A stretch of 64,000 bases of DNA from the NCBI GenBank assembly GCA_001599755.1, contig BCHX01000002.1, positions 4,756,330 to 4,820,329 on the forward strand, read 5' to 3'. Position numbers and translations under genes: made by a program. The notes beneath the pieces were generated by a model. It was given only the letters and a program-made list of their open reading frames with translations. It made no database searches and was not told where the DNA came from. Each line of letters opens with the position of its first letter. The first letter of the stretch is position 1. The stretch is from Gliomastix tumulicola. Lineage: Eukaryota; Ascomycota; Sordariomycetes; Hypocreales; Bionectriaceae. Below are positions 10,070 to 22,706 of the stretch, in pieces.

Positions 10070-11747
10070 CGCTTGAGGCCCTCGTTCCCACCCGCTACTG
10101 CTGCAGTGTTAGTAGTGATAGTGATGACAGTAGCGCCGGCAGGCTTTTGCGGAAAGTCGGCAGAGCAGAGGAAAAGAGGATGGGAGTAGACTGAAATAAG
10201 TATCTGAGCGATACGAAGTGGCAATGATGCACATAGAAAACCACGAGACACAGCGGGAAATGGAACCCCGAAGAAGCTTCACCAGCAGAACAATCCCCAG
10301 AGACCCCTTCTTTTTTTCCCTTATTTTCTCCGGTTTTCAGCAGTCAACGTGGGCAACCGTGCATAAGCCCGAGCCCCCTTCCCCCTAGCACGGGCTTTCC
10401 ACCCTGGTTCAAAAAGGCGGCGAAAAAGGAAAAAAAAAGAGCTAGGACCAACACAGAACATGCAATTCTGGCAAAAGCCCATGTTGGTAGTGCACGGAAA
10501 TGATGGGAATCTCGGTTTGTGGCGTGAGCTTACCCTGCTCACAGGCCCAGAACCAGACCCAGCCCAAACCCCTCCACGCATCAATGATCACACTGTCTTT
10601 CTCTCTTTGTGTAAGCGTCCCCCTGCACACGCTTCACGCACAGATTACCTGATTCTTGGGCTCCCGCGATCTCAGCGTCGCTCTCACCCTCCATTACGGC
10701 TTTTCCACCCACCCAACACAACACAACCTCCCCCCGTCGGAGCAATTCATCCTGTTCTCTGGGCATGGCATCCCGCTTGAGGCACACCAAACACACAGAT
10801 CACGCGTTTATTTCTCAGCCCATTCCATTCATCCCAGATGTCCTGGCCTTGGCCCAATCATTATCTTGCTGCCAGCCGCTTATTACTCCCCCTCCGCCAT
10901 CCTTGCGCATTTCCTCTCCCTCTGGTTGGCTATGTAGCAGGAGAGGTGAATGCACCACATCGGCCGCCCGGATGAGCTCCCCGTCGCCGCCGCCTGATGC
11001 TGCTGCTGCTACTGCTTCTCGCCGCCGAACGAGCAGGTACACCAAGTACTATAAGTATATTTAGGTACTTTCACCCTGCTCGCCTGACTGTGTCTTGCAG
11101 CTCTCAGAGCCTTCCTTTCGGACGGGCTTGGTTCCTGATAACGGAACGTACCAAAGTGACCTTCCCTGGTCCCCGCCACAGGCTAGCTTCTCCTCGCAAA
11201 GTGCCAACCGGGGNGGGGAGAAGGGGAGAGGGGAGAGGGGGGGTGTATGTCAATCAGGGTCCCCGCCGTTGTCAATCAGGGTCTTTTCCATCTGCCCATG
11301 AAGCTAGTAATGTAAGTGCCTATCACACGTACCTCTCTCCGTATCTGAGTGAACTGGCCAACAGACCGACCCAAGCATTATGTTATGCCACCTTACGAAG
11401 ATGAACTGTCGGCCCCTTTGCGAGCTGCCGCCTTTTCCCCCACCCCCTCCTTCTAGCTGCACAGCATCGCATTTCGTTTCTCCGACAGGTGTTCTGATGG
11501 CAGGTCTACGTGCCGGCTTGGGCGTGGCGTTATTAATACCTCGATCTTCACGAAGAACGACGTTGGTCGGTGCGTTGCTGCTAGGCATAAGAAGTGATGC
11601 TCACCCCATATTTGGGTCGCTCCTGATTCTCATTTTCACCGATTGTCCTGCTTTTCCTCGATCCAGACTTACATCTGCCATCTGCAGTGTCGACCAGGCC
11701 TTGACCCAGTCGCCTCTTTTTTTTTTAACCTGTTTACTCTCCGTCCG
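10070..11747. other. Gene-free region with one N
   Basis: No supported gene. It contains A- and C-rich stretches and one unresolved base at 11214 in a G-rich run. The pyrimidine-rich 11640-11745 stretch is probably the promoter of the gene at 11748. Confidence 0.45.
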
Positions 11748-12821
11748 ATGAAGAGAGCACACGACGCCGCCTTCATAGCCGGCCCGGCTCCGAGGCACCC
11801 TCCCGTTGCTATCCCCTTCTCGGACCCCGGCTCGCCGCCGGTCTCCTTCCACCGGTCTTCTTCCCAACCTCCGCTGCCGCCGTCATCGTCAGCGTCTGGC
11901 CAGGAGGTGGTGGTAGTGTTGAATCCCGTGGATGGGACGCCAGACCGCAGACCGGAGGCCAGAGAGGCGGCGGACCAGTGGCTGAACAGGGAGAAGGCGC
12001 TGCGCTGGCTGTCGGCCGCGGATGAGATTGCGTATCTCAACGCGACGGCCCAGCAGCAGCAGCAGCAGCAGATGGCCTTCTCCTCGCCCTCCATATCCGT
12101 CATGTCACCTCCGGGCTCCGTCACGTCTGTGCCCCCGGCGCCGGACTACTTCGGCGGCGGCAGCCCCGCGGGCATCTCGTCCGTGGCCTCGCCCATGAGC
12201 AGCGTGCCCGCCACGCCCAACACCAACCACGGCGGCGGCGGAGGAGGAGGCCCGCAGCCGCTGGACCACCTGGACTGCCCGCAGTTCAACGACGACCACA
12301 GCCTCGAGTTCGAGATCCAGCGGGACATGGGCATGGTCTGGCGCGAGCACGGCAGCGCGCCGCAGCCCAAAGCCAAGCCCGACTGCCCGCACTGCCCGCA
12401 CTGCACGGCCCAGCCCGTGAAGGTGGTGCAGCAGCAGAAGCAGCACCAGCAGCACCAGCAGCAGCAGAGGCACCCCTCCCCGGCCATCATCTTCGCTGAC
12501 ACGCCGCCGGGGGCTACCGCCGCCGCCTATCTCATGCCTTACGGCGGTTCGCCCGAGTGGACCGGGGCACTCTTCCCCGGGGCGGTGTCGTCAGCAACAG
12601 CAGCATTGCACTATGACATGCAGCAGCAGCAGCACATGCAGCACGCGCCACAGAACCTTCACCAATACGGCCCTGTCCCCATGCCGCCGTCCTTCCACCC
12701 CCGTGCTGCTCCAGTCTACGCCTTCAGCGACTGGAGCGGGCACACGCACATCCCGCCAGCGCCGCAGCAGCGGAGATACCTGGACCCGGGCACGGCCCAG
12801 TATGAACAGCCCTTCATGTGA
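11748..12821 (+). CDS. Unknown Pro/Gln-rich, probably disordered protein
   Basis: Intronless frame of 357 aa; the ATG at 11748 is the first true ATG. Not recognised. Nearly all of it is low complexity: Pro/Ser-rich N-terminus, a Q7 run near residue 105, a Gly run near 165, Gln/His tracts and Pro-rich ends. Two short ordered islands stand out: a predicted helix around residues 70-100 (AADQWLNREKALRWLSAADE) and a CPHCPHC cluster near residue 213 that could bind a metal. Such composition is common in fungal transcriptional co-regulators and RNA-binding proteins, but no DNA- or RNA-binding domain is visible. GC-rich third codon positions and the long uninterrupted frame support it being a real gene. 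Confidence 0.65.
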   Translation: MKRAHDAAFIAGPAPRHPPVAIPFSDPGSPPVSFHRSSSQPPLPPSSSASGQEVVVVLNPVDGTPDRRPEAREAADQWLNREKALRWLSAADEIAYLNATAQQQQQQQMAFSSPSISVMSPPGSVTSVPPAPDYFGGGSPAGISSVASPMSSVPATPNTNHGGGGGGGPQPLDHLDCPQFNDDHSLEFEIQRDMGMVWREHGSAPQPKAKPDCPHCPHCTAQPVKVVQQQKQHQQHQQQQRHPSPAIIFADTPPGATAAAYLMPYGGSPEWTGALFPGAVSSATAALHYDMQQQQHMQHAPQNLHQYGPVPMPPSFHPRAAPVYAFSDWSGHTHIPPAPQQRRYLDPGTAQYEQPFM

Positions 12822-15007
12822 AACGAAATCTTTGTAATGTCTTTCTTCTGTCATATGTCACTTTTCTTCATTTCATGGTGGTTCGGCGTTCAAGAAGGAG
12901 GAATTCAGGCAAGGGGACAGGGACTTTGGTGTACTTCAAAATTGGGGGGGAAATCACTCCGAGCAAAGGCCAAGCACTACATAAACCCGATGGCGGCCGG
13001 CGGGCGAAAAATAAAGGATCTACTCCATGTGGGCGATGCACGATACCAGGAGTCTCGTTAATAGCAGGCTATTTCTTTTTTACCATGGTCCTTCTAGGGA
13101 TCAGTTCTTCAATACGAGAGACACGACAGCGCGCCATGTCAGTTCACTAGGATGACGCTGCCCCTTCTTCCTCCTCCTCCTAATTACTCAGTCTCACACC
13201 AGCTGCACCCCCTAAGCAAAAGCAAAAGTCGACTATTGAAACCCTACCGCGTCGTTCGTTCCGAGAAAATCACGACAGCCAAAATGTCCACTGTTGCCCG
13301 CGCAGGCTAGGCTGCAATAGGCTGGTGTTAGGGGACTTCCCAGGTCTCAATCTCGCGTTAGGGGCAGATTTCGTCTCTGCTGCGCCAGAGCCGTACATAT
13401 GTGGCATCCCATGCATGAGCAGCAGCAGCAGCAGCAGCATTCCGTAAGGAACGAGGAGCCGCCGGGGGTGAGGAAGAGGAGGAGGAGGAGGGGTGACGCA
13501 TCAGAACCCTGTAGGAATATGCAGCGAAGAAAAAGGCGGAAGAAAAGAAAAGAAGGAGATAAACAGGGAGATCAAGGGTACCTTCGGTGTTAGACCCGTT
13601 GCAGCAATGGGGGAGATGACCAGAATGATGCGCGCTAATGTTGTGGCTTGCCCTGGGTTGAAAGTGTGACCTTCTGTCCTGCGAAATGACCTCTTCCTTT
13701 TTGTGACAGGTCTCTTGCAGACAGCACAACACGGCGAACAGAAGGGCCATTTAAGTACTAGGAGGGCCTCGTCCGACCAACTCATCTGCATCCGCCCAGG
13801 ACGAGGTCCTTTGCTCCACGTAGCATCTTTCTCGTCTTGTTATTTCCTCGGCTGCCGCGTTTAAAAATATGCTCATGCCTTTTCGCCAGCTGGGCACGGG
13901 ATGGTATACGAAAGGACGAGGGCCCCGAAGTTCCCCCGGTTCGTTTGAAGGGGGTTCGAGGTACCTGTACTATTTATTACGGCCCGAGGCGCTGTACGAG
14001 TTACTACTATTGTAAGTATGGACGTTGGGGAATCACCATCTCGGGTATACCGCCATTCTCATCCCGCTCTGCTGTACTAAGGGAGTCCCTCCTCCACCTC
14101 AAAGTGCAGTCACATACCACCAGCTCTGTGCTCGTAACCCCTCCTCCTCCATTGGCCAAGCATTGGGGGCGGCAAAACCACCACACGTGATGCGACGGTC
14201 AACCAACCAACCAACCAATTCAACAGAGTCGGGCGGGAAGCGTCGGGTCCCGGCCGGGGGGGAGAGGCAGAGGCAGCTTCCCCGACCTGATGATGATGGT
14301 GGTGTCCTCCGAATTTCAAATTCCCATGTGCCCGACTACTTGCTCGTGAAAATGTGGCGGTGGCCAGTGCTTTGCCGTGTGCTGACCATGAGTCAAATCA
14401 ACCAACCAACCAACCAACCAGCCAACCAACCAGCCAACCCGACCCTTTTGTTTCCGAGTTGAGTTGAGCCCTGCATAGGGTCTTTTCTCTGGCGAATCGA
14501 CACCCCCCATCTCATCTATAAGACACGCCCCTAGCACTGACTCCACCGGTGCGGCTTCCGTGCACGCGAAGCGAAGATCCTGGGCACAAGCAAGATGTAT
14601 CCCTTTGTAGCTGTCGGCAGGCTTCGTTTCGTCATACTATATATATGGCTCAAACCCGCATGAGTGGATTTAGGGAGGGGGAGGGGTGTCGCTCTGACAG
14701 ATTGGGGGTGTCGATTCGCCTGAAGAGGCTCGCATAAGGGGTCGTAACCGACAACCGGCGGGGAGGGAAGGGGCTGGGGNTTTTGTTGCTGCTGTGGCTT
14801 TTGCTTCCACGTCGTCAGTGCCTCCTTCGCGAAGCCTGACGCAGGTGGTTTGTCTCACGGAGTGCTGCAGTCCGCTCCTCTCAAATGCATGGTATCATTC
14901 ATTACATTATACTGGCCCCAATCGCCGAGAGTCATAGGCAACCAGCTTTGCCCGCATATGGAGTGCCCAATCTCAGGAAAGCTGGGCGTTTGCCTTATTT
15001 TCTTCTC
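12822..15007. other. Gene-free region with CCAA repeats and one N
   Basis: No supported gene. It contains an AGC run at 13420-13440, two CCAA tetranucleotide tracts (about 14201-14218 and 14397-14438) and an N at 14780 next to a G-run. The frame at 13358-13750 (minus) has an ATG but only low-complexity sequence. Confidence 0.5.
14397..14438. repeat. (CCAA)n tetranucleotide tract
   Basis: About ten CCAA units with two CCAG interruptions. A shorter tract of the same unit lies 200 bp upstream at 14201-14218. Confidence 0.85.
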
Positions 15008-16562
15008 TTACCGCCCGGCCCCCAACACGCTGAGCATCAGGCCAGCCAAGAGCAGCGTCACTGAGAAAGAGCCGGACAGCGCGCGACCCGCCCCTTGGCC
15101 ATCGTCGCTGTCGGATCCCGGGCTTCCCGAGTCGCTTCCACTCCCCCCCTCCCCGTCAGCACCGGTATCGCCACCCTCCTCACTGTCGTCATCTTCCTCC
15201 TTGTCTTCCTCCTTGTCTTCCGCCTCCTCGGCGACGTCCGGGCGGACAGCCGGCGGCGCGGCGTCCTCGATCAGCAGGTTCGCGACGGCGCTGAGCGCAT
15301 TCATCTGCCGCACGAGATCGCCCCGCCCGTCGCTCTCGTCCTCGTCCTCGTCGATCACGTACCAGTACGTCCCGCACCGGCCCCTCACGCACGAGCTGGC
15401 CGCGGCCTCGGCCGTGCTGCGCAGCGCCCGGAGGATGGACGCGGACGCGAAGGGGACGAGCCGGCTCGTCGCCGCGAGCGCGCGGATGTTGGCGCCCCGC
15501 CAGCTGAGGGTGTCGTCGTCGCACTGGCTGTGAATCTCGCAGTCGGGCTCGAAGGGGATGCCTTCGGGGAAGAAGTCGTCGAGGCTGGCCTCGAGGAGGC
15601 CCTCGACGCGGCCGCGCCACTTGTCGGTGCCGTTGGTCTTGAGAAAGGAAAAATCAGTCAGCATTTGCATTTGGGGGGGAGGCCCGCGTGATGGCAAACA
15701 GGTTGGGAAGGGGGTTGGCATACGTAGTTGTACATGAAGGCTGCGCCCTCGGTGAGCAGCAGCGACGGCAGGGAGTCCTGGATCGAGCTGATGGCGGAGC
15801 AGTTGCTCGCGGACACGCCCGCGTTGACGAACCACGAGTCCGTCTCGATGAGGCCCGTCTCCGTCATCCAGTCCCAGAGCTCGACGGCCGTGTCCGCGTA
15901 CGTCTCGTTCTGCGAGTACCGCGCCAGGCGTGCCGACAGGTCGAACAGACACGCATTCGCAGAGGCTAGAAACCGGTCAGATCACCACCACCAGTCATTG
16001 CGATCCGTCCTGAGATTAACGTACTGCTCTTCCACTCAGACCCGTGGTGTTGGGAATCGATCCCCCAGCGCATCCCGCCAGCGCACTCGTCCTCCGCGTT
16101 CCCCTCCAGCCGCGCCTTCTGCTCGACATACACGCCCCTCGCCAGCGCAAACCACGAGGTCTCCTCCGGCTCCGGCAGCCCGTCCTCCGCCGCGAGCATC
16201 GCCGCCATGCCCCAGAGGCACTGGTCGTCGTTGGCGACCTGCGTCGTGCCCAGGCTGCCCGGCACGAAGTTGCCGTCGTCGCGCTGCGCGAGCAGGGCCT
16301 TGGACACCTCGTCGTTGGCGCTCGCGTCGTCGGTCAGGTGCCAGTAGTCGAGGAGCGCGGTGATGAGCAGCCCGCTCTGCGAGTAGTAGAACTTCTTCTC
16401 GTCGAGGCGGCCCGGGCTGTCGCTGACGCTGTCGGAGTACTGGCCGCGGATGGTGCTGGCGAGGGCGTCGGCGGAGCGCAGGATGTCGGGGCGGCCGTCG
16501 ATCCTGAGGCTCTGCGCCGCCGCGAGGGGCGCGAGGAGGGCCAACAGGAGGGCTGCTGCCAT
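15008..16562 (-). CDS. GPI-anchored GH76 alpha-1,6-mannanase/transglycosylase (Dfg5/Dcw1 type)
   Basis: Three exons on the minus strand, 16562-16025, 15965-15724 and 15637-15008, give 469 aa. The second intron uses an AAG acceptor. Residues 1-17 are a cleavable signal peptide. The GH76 fold shows the catalytic Asp pair in ANDDQCLWGMAA (D112, D113), GGMRWGIDSQ and repeated alpha/alpha-barrel helices. The C-terminus is a long Glu/Asp/Ser/Gly-rich stalk ending in a hydrophobic tail, the layout of a GPI-attachment signal. Dfg5/Dcw1 proteins act at the plasma membrane and cell wall, where they are thought to process GPI glycans and cross-link glycoproteins into wall glucan. The very acidic stalk is longer than I would expect. 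Confidence 0.88.
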
Positions 16563-19284
16563 GTTCACACACCAAGCTTGGAACGAGTGGCAAGAGGTGA
16601 GAATGGCCCGTATTAAACACCGCACAGACAGGGAAAGAGAGTGACGCCAAAGAACCGAACGAAATGACAAAACGAACGAAATGAAGGTGTAAGAGAAACA
16701 GAACAGAGGAGGGAAGGGGACACAAGCCAAGGCATTGAATCATCCACGCCCACCAACAAGCTCAGATCGTGATGGGTTGGTTTATGGCCGCCATGCAGCA
16801 ATTTCTCCGGCCCGCTGCCAATGCTGCACTAGACCGTCCCAGACAAAGGGACCGCAGGGCTCTCCTTCTCCCCAAGGCTTCACGGCCGACGAAGCCAGGA
16901 GATGTCTACTCGGCATCACCGCTGTGGAGGATGCGACGCTCCATGTCCTCGTTCGGCCTCGGTGTCCTGATTGGTTTGTTAACGATCCATTATTGCCCCT
17001 TTAGCCTGGTCTCCAGGGGCGTTCTAGACGTCTTCTCAGGAGGGTCGTGCACGACAAGTGCACGCCACAATCCGGGGAAACCTAACCTCGACTGCCTTGA
17101 TCGTCTCGCTTCAATTTTCTTTCGTCCTCTGCTTGTTCATTTCCTTTTTTATTCCTCTTACCAGCAGATCAGATCCGGACTCACCGCAGATCAAGGCTCG
17201 TACGGAGATAAAACTCTGGTTCTCCAATGGTCTGAGGGCAGGGGCCTCGGTGAGGAGCAGTAGACCAAACAAAGTCGCAGCACTGCCAGGTGAAGTGAAC
17301 TGCCGTTTTGATCTCTCCAAGTCACTGTTCCATTGAAAGAAGCTGCCATGTTGTCAGAGGGTAGGGCCAAACTGCGAGCGCTTCTCTGGCCCGGTGTCCC
17401 GGTGGAGGAATGCGGTCGGCAGGCTAAATAGATGGTGAACCAGGAGTTCCGACGGGCATCTAATAGAGTTCAGTCGGCACGGATTACATCCCACATGCCG
17501 GGAGCAGTCAAGCTTTCACCAGGAGCACGATTGATTGATTGATTCGGATTCAAAAACGGCCTCCCAACGTTGAGGCACAGAGTCCACCTCAACATAGACG
17601 TGATGGCCGGCTGAGCTGATACTTCCAAGCACCGGCACGTCCATGTCTTAGCAGAGCAGTGAAGGATAAGAGGTTGTGCTGCCCAGCGAGCATCTCACGT
17701 CTGTCCTGGGTCACAGTTGATGGAACAAGAGGCGAACCAGTGCTCGCGATTCCCACGACTCGCTACCAGGTCTTCAGAGGTCGTTGTGTAGGGTAGCACT
17801 AGCCCCACATGTAACCAGCCGCTGGAAGCGAGACAGAAGGCAGAACCCGACAAATAAATGGCGGTTAATAGTGGCTGAAGATCACTCTCCACAGGTCCCG
17901 TCAATGGTCGGATGTGCCCGACATCTGTCTGATTGTTGTCGCGGAGTATCAAATGTTGGGTCAACAATGCTCACGAAATAACATGAGGCTGGGGTGTTGT
18001 GATATTCATCTCATCTCCTCCCTGCACTGTGGCTCGTCGCCGACCACCAGCGATCTCACCCGATAAAGGCTGACAGAAATAAGGCGCACACCTCGTACTC
18101 CTGAAGGTGTCCTCGCCCGGTTCCACGCCGCATTAAGGATCCTTCGCTTGGCGAGGCACACATAAAGGGGGGGGTACCGTAACAATCTCGAGTTCCCCCT
18201 GCCAATCATCCGATATCAGCTGGCCACGCGCTATGCCCTGCTGGGGGTTTCGGCTGGTAATAAGAAATGCAACACGAGGACGCTGATTGGAGAGACGGGT
18301 GATCCCACGGGCCTTCCCCCAGTCAGCAAGCTGATACTCGGTGAGGGCAGCCAATTTCCCTCGCCAGTGCTAGAGCCGGCAAAGGGGGGGGGGAGGAGGG
18401 AGTCTTGGGGGGTCTTGGCTTAAGCCTCAAGCCTCCAAGTTAAAGCCAGTTAGAGCCAAGACCAACAAGCGAGACAAGACAAGGCCGAGACAAGACAAGA
18501 CAAGACAAAGAAAGACACACTCAAAAAGACGGACGATGGGCCCCCGTAAGGCCAGGCACTCGCTTCACCGTGAACCTCATTGGGAACACGCAGTGTCTCC
18601 CGTCCCGAAGCACGCAAGATGCAACGCAACGCAACGCAAGATCCGGCTCGTCTGCCTGTCCGCTGCTGCTGTCAACTCCTGCCGAGCCAGCCAGCCAGGC
18701 GGCCTGGGACTAATTAACACTCGCATGCTAATTACAGAATTGCGCCGCCTCTAATCCCCATACAGGCCGTTTTCGACCTATTAGCGTGTCACAAACCAGG
18801 GAGGTGTGGGCCTTTGCCTCGCCTGTCTCAGCAGCCAAGAATCTTGGTGCTGACGATGTGATTTTGCCCCCCCTCCAAGGATTTTCCTTATCCTTCCCCC
18901 CCCCTTTTTTTACTGGCTGCTATCGGACTGTTCTCGTATTGAAGTGCCATCTGTTCGCTCTCTCGCGATGACGAGGCCCTAACACTTCTTTTCCCCTTCG
19001 CTGGACCTGTCCTTCCCAATTTTTTTCTTCTTCTGCATTGCCCGTTTGCACATTCACAATTCCGACCATCCACGCTCTCTTCTCTTGGTGTGCATCGGCT
19101 TTCTTCTCTCTGACCGACCGACCGGGTGATGCGCCAATCAGTGGACATCTTAATTTATTAATTGGGTTCTTCGTTTTTTTTCCCTTTCTTTGTTTAGCCT
19201 CACGTAGCGTTCGCCCTTGCTTTTTGGATCGAGACCCGACCCCGACCGACGGACGATTTTGCTGCGTCCCTGCCACCGGGCAAG
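16563..19284. other. Long divergent intergenic region
   Basis: 2.7 kb separating the divergent GH76 and glycosyltransferase genes. No gene seen. It includes a G-run at 18380-18390, a purine-rich stretch with repeated AGACA units at 18470-18520 and long T/C tracts at 18890-19200 that form the pyrimidine-rich leader of the glycosyltransferase. Confidence 0.5.
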
Positions 19285-20948
19285 ATGCAGGCCATGGATT
19301 TCTACAAGAGCGGCCCCGACAGCGCGAGCTGGAAGAGCAGGATAGCGAACATGCCGCGCCGGGCCATCATCGCTATCTGCGCGGCGTTGATGTTCCTGTC
19401 GTGGGCGGGGTTTGTGCTCAGCACGGTGAGTGGCCTCCTCCTCCTCCTCCTCCTTCAGCATCTCTGCGAACCGCACACTGACGGACTGGCCTCTAGAGGA
19501 GTAACATCTCGTACATGCCGACCTTCTCCAACACGGGCTCGACGTCGGGCGCCAAGTACGACCTCGCAACCAACACATCCAAGATCCACTACCTGCTCCC
19601 GGCCTCCAACGTCAAGGCACCGCTCTGCGCAGCCGCTGCGTCCGCCCTCGCGAACCGCTACCCGGCGCCCGTCGTCGTCGGCTACAAGGGCCAGGGCGAG
19701 TTCGACGCGCACGCGGCGCACATCGCCAAGCTGCGCGTCATCTCCCGCTACCTGCACCAGTTCAAGGACGAGGCGTCGGCGCACGACCTCGTCCTCGTCG
19801 TCGACGGCTTCGACGTGCTGGCGCAGGCGCCGGCCGAGCACATGATCGAGCAGTACTTCCGCGTCACGGCCGAGAAGGACCAGCTGCTGGCGGACCGCTT
19901 CGGCATCAGCGTCGAGGAGGCGCACGCGCACGGCCTGCGGCAGACGCTGCTCTGGGGCACCGACAAGGGCTGCTTCCCCTCGCGCCGCGACGAGCCGCAG
20001 TGCTGGCTGATCCCGGACTCGAACCTGGGCCGCTACGTCATGGGCCCCAAGACGGGCCGCGACCACCAGAACGACCTGCCCTTCAGCGACTCCAAGTACC
20101 TCAACTCGGGCACCGTCATGGGCCCGCTCGGCGACCTGCGCCTGCTCATCGACGACGTGCTCAACTTCATCAACGCCACGTGGACCGAGGACAACCAGTA
20201 CCGCAACTCGGACCAGCTGTACATCTCCAAGACGTACGCCCGCCAGGAGTACTCGCGCCTGATGGACCTGACGGACGGCAAGTTCGAGGGCCCCGAGGGC
20301 CACAAGATGCCCGACCTGTCCGTCTACAACCCGGAGAACCACGAGTTCCACATCACCGTCGACTTCGACGCCACCTTCACCATGACCCAGTGCCACAACG
20401 AGCGCTTCATCCACAAGCTCAAGTACGACAGCATCACCAACAAGGCCCACGTCGGCGAGGACCACATGGAGGAGGGCGAGACCTTTCTGCCCTACGACAT
20501 CGGCATGCCCTCGTCCCTCTACATGGCGCTCGAGCGCCTGCGCAACGCCTACAGCGGCAAGACGCCCGAGGAGCAGGCCGAGGACGCCCGCCACTGGATC
20601 CGCTCCCTGCACCTCGGCACCAACATCGCCACCCGCAAGCAGTACGCCTTCTACCACAACACCTGCAACAAGTCCGACTTCGTCAAGCGCTTCCGCGAGT
20701 CGTGGTTCTGGCCCGACATCAAGCCGCTGCTGCGCGCCGCCGTCAAGGCCATCCAGGCCGACGAGCCCATCAACGAGCGGCCCCTCGACGGCCGCATGTG
20801 GAAGCCCATCCAGCAGTATCCCAAGGCCGGGCCCGGCGACGAGTTTGGCGGTATCTACACCGACTTCCCCGGGGAGGAGTATGTCCCCTTCTCCGAGTTC
20901 TGCAAAGAGTCCCTCGGTGAAGTTTTGGAGGAGCCAAAGAGAGACTAA
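19285..20948 (+). CDS. Type II membrane glycosyltransferase, PLOD/procollagen-galactosyltransferase-like
   Basis: Two exons, 19285-19425 and 19497-20948, encode 530 aa. A short cytosolic N-terminus precedes one transmembrane helix (about residues 26-47), so the catalytic domain is lumenal (Golgi or ER). The core resembles the glycosyltransferase domain of lysyl hydroxylases (PLOD). It has a hydrophobic strand followed by DGFD (D150 and D153, a DxD-like Mn site), LLWGTDKGCFP, and KYLNSGTVMG, the PYLNSG-type loop of that family, with DNQYRNSDQL further on. No 2-oxoglutarate dioxygenase domain follows, so it is a transferase only. The sugar donor and acceptor are not readable; extracellular protein or wall glycosylation is an inference. 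A CTC repeat sits in the intron. Confidence 0.78.
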
Positions 20949-22706
20949 GAGAGAGAGAGAGAGAGCGTATATTGTTACAAGTACAGAGAAATGGAGGGGG
21001 GGGGGCATATGATGTTGAAGTTAACGGCCGTATGGGAATCTGTTTTTTTTTTTCATGTTTTGGTATAATAGACCTGAATATATCTGGGGTCATTCCTTCA
21101 TATGTATATTATTCAATATGGGGTGGCTTTTACATTTTACGATTTACCTACGTCGAGGACTGCTTATCGTGAACTGGTGGAACGTGTGAAGTCATCTGTG
21201 CGAAGGCTCACTACTTCTACCCTGCCTCTTTCCGTGTTCATCTATGACTAAGATAGTAGAGCGCTACTCAGGGGCACTTTTTCCACCCCCAGGGCCTGTT
21301 GTTTCGGGTATGAGATGCATAACTGCAGGACGGATACGACATACGCTTTGTCGTGCACTGTTAACACCGCATCCCTGCTCGTCGCCGACCAGCACGACAG
21401 GAGACACACTGAAAACCGCGATAGTGCCCAATGTAGTGTTCCGTGCCCACAATCTTTATCGTTCTCATAGCCATCACGACAGGACAATCGTCCCTTATTT
21501 CTACCGACAAACGATGCCAGCCACTTTGAATCAGACAGACGTGCTGATACTGCGAACGCTGTTGCCCTCCCCCCAGCCTCCAGCCTCCAATGCCTGTAGG
21601 GTAGGAAATGATCTTCGGTCAAATCCCCGAGGGGTCTGAGCGCACAAACAGACATGCTCCGTCTCACCTCGCCCCTGACGAGACATCCTGGAAGAGAGTC
21701 CCATGCCATTAGGTAAGGAATTGCCTCGGTGGGCAAGAGGTCTGCCTGTCTTATCAAGCGGACGATATTATTTTATCCCATCCGGGGTCTGGATTTGGCA
21801 AGCAAATGGAAGCGACGATCTCACACCGAGAGGAGGCATCCCCAGGAAGAAATTGCTCAATCTTGGCGGTTCAATGCAGGCCGAGAAGGTCACCCCACAA
21901 ACCATACGAGCCAAGTTCTTGTGCCCGCTGCCTGAGCCGGTCGCCGTCCGCTTTGTTATCGCCGTTGGCTTCCTCGAGATTCTGAGATGTGGCCACCAGC
22001 CACCAATTTCGAGAAGGCTGGGGTTCGACCGATGCTAGCCACTAGCCAATGCGAGATCAATCATTTGAAACTACGGCTCCCTGGAATCACCTGACACGTC
22101 GCCGAGCCATCGGACAATATATCCGATGAGCGCTCAGCCCTCCGCCCTCGAGTCTGTGGGGGGCGATCCGTTCCTGATCCTCTTGACTCAAAGCTTGACG
22201 CCCTTGCCGCACCGAGTTGATTCTAAACCTGCAGCGCTACTTTGCAGTGTTTCAACGTCCATCCATCGTCTGCCATGTGCCCCGGCTACTCGGAACTGTC
22301 TTGTCAAGTGTCAATTATGTAACGGGCTATGTAACATGGCATCGAGATGGAGGAGACGGGTAGCTAATTAATTAGCTGAAAGGCACTAATCTCCTTCCCC
22401 CCAGAATCTAAACACGCACCAACACGCACCAACGCGCGGACCGGGCCTCTTGGCTGATCGTTGATCAATTAGACTATTGACGTTTGACATAGGATAAACC
22501 GATCGAGTCCTATTCTCGATGGGATGCGTAGTGTCGTAGCAGTACGTTGCATCTTTTTGCTTGCTTGCTTGCTTGTAATTATACACCAGGGGGGTATCTC
22601 GTTGCTTTTTTCCCCTATATGCCCAAAACCGATTGTGTTCCCTTTTTTGTAAAACCCTTTCCCATAGGGGTTTTTTTCTTTTTGCCTGTGTTTTTGTGTG
22701 TTTTCA
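20949..22706. other. Gene-free convergent spacer
   Basis: 1.75 kb between two convergent genes. An AG repeat (20949-20965) follows the glycosyltransferase stop, and a perfect 16-bp AT-rich palindrome lies at 22362-22377. A 169-residue minus-strand frame at 21248-21757 has no motifs and gene-unlike composition. Confidence 0.5.

Noticed and set aside
19455..21008. 517-residue minus-strand frame opposite the glycosyltransferase
   Set aside because: Val/Leu/Asp/Arg-rich translation typical of the complement of GC-biased codons. The plus-strand gene explains it.
21248..21757. 169-residue minus-strand frame
   Set aside because: No start context, no motifs, composition unlike the confirmed genes.
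21940..22040. tRNA-like B-box sequence GGTTCGACC near 22018
   Set aside because: No matching A box at the right distance and no cloverleaf could be drawn.
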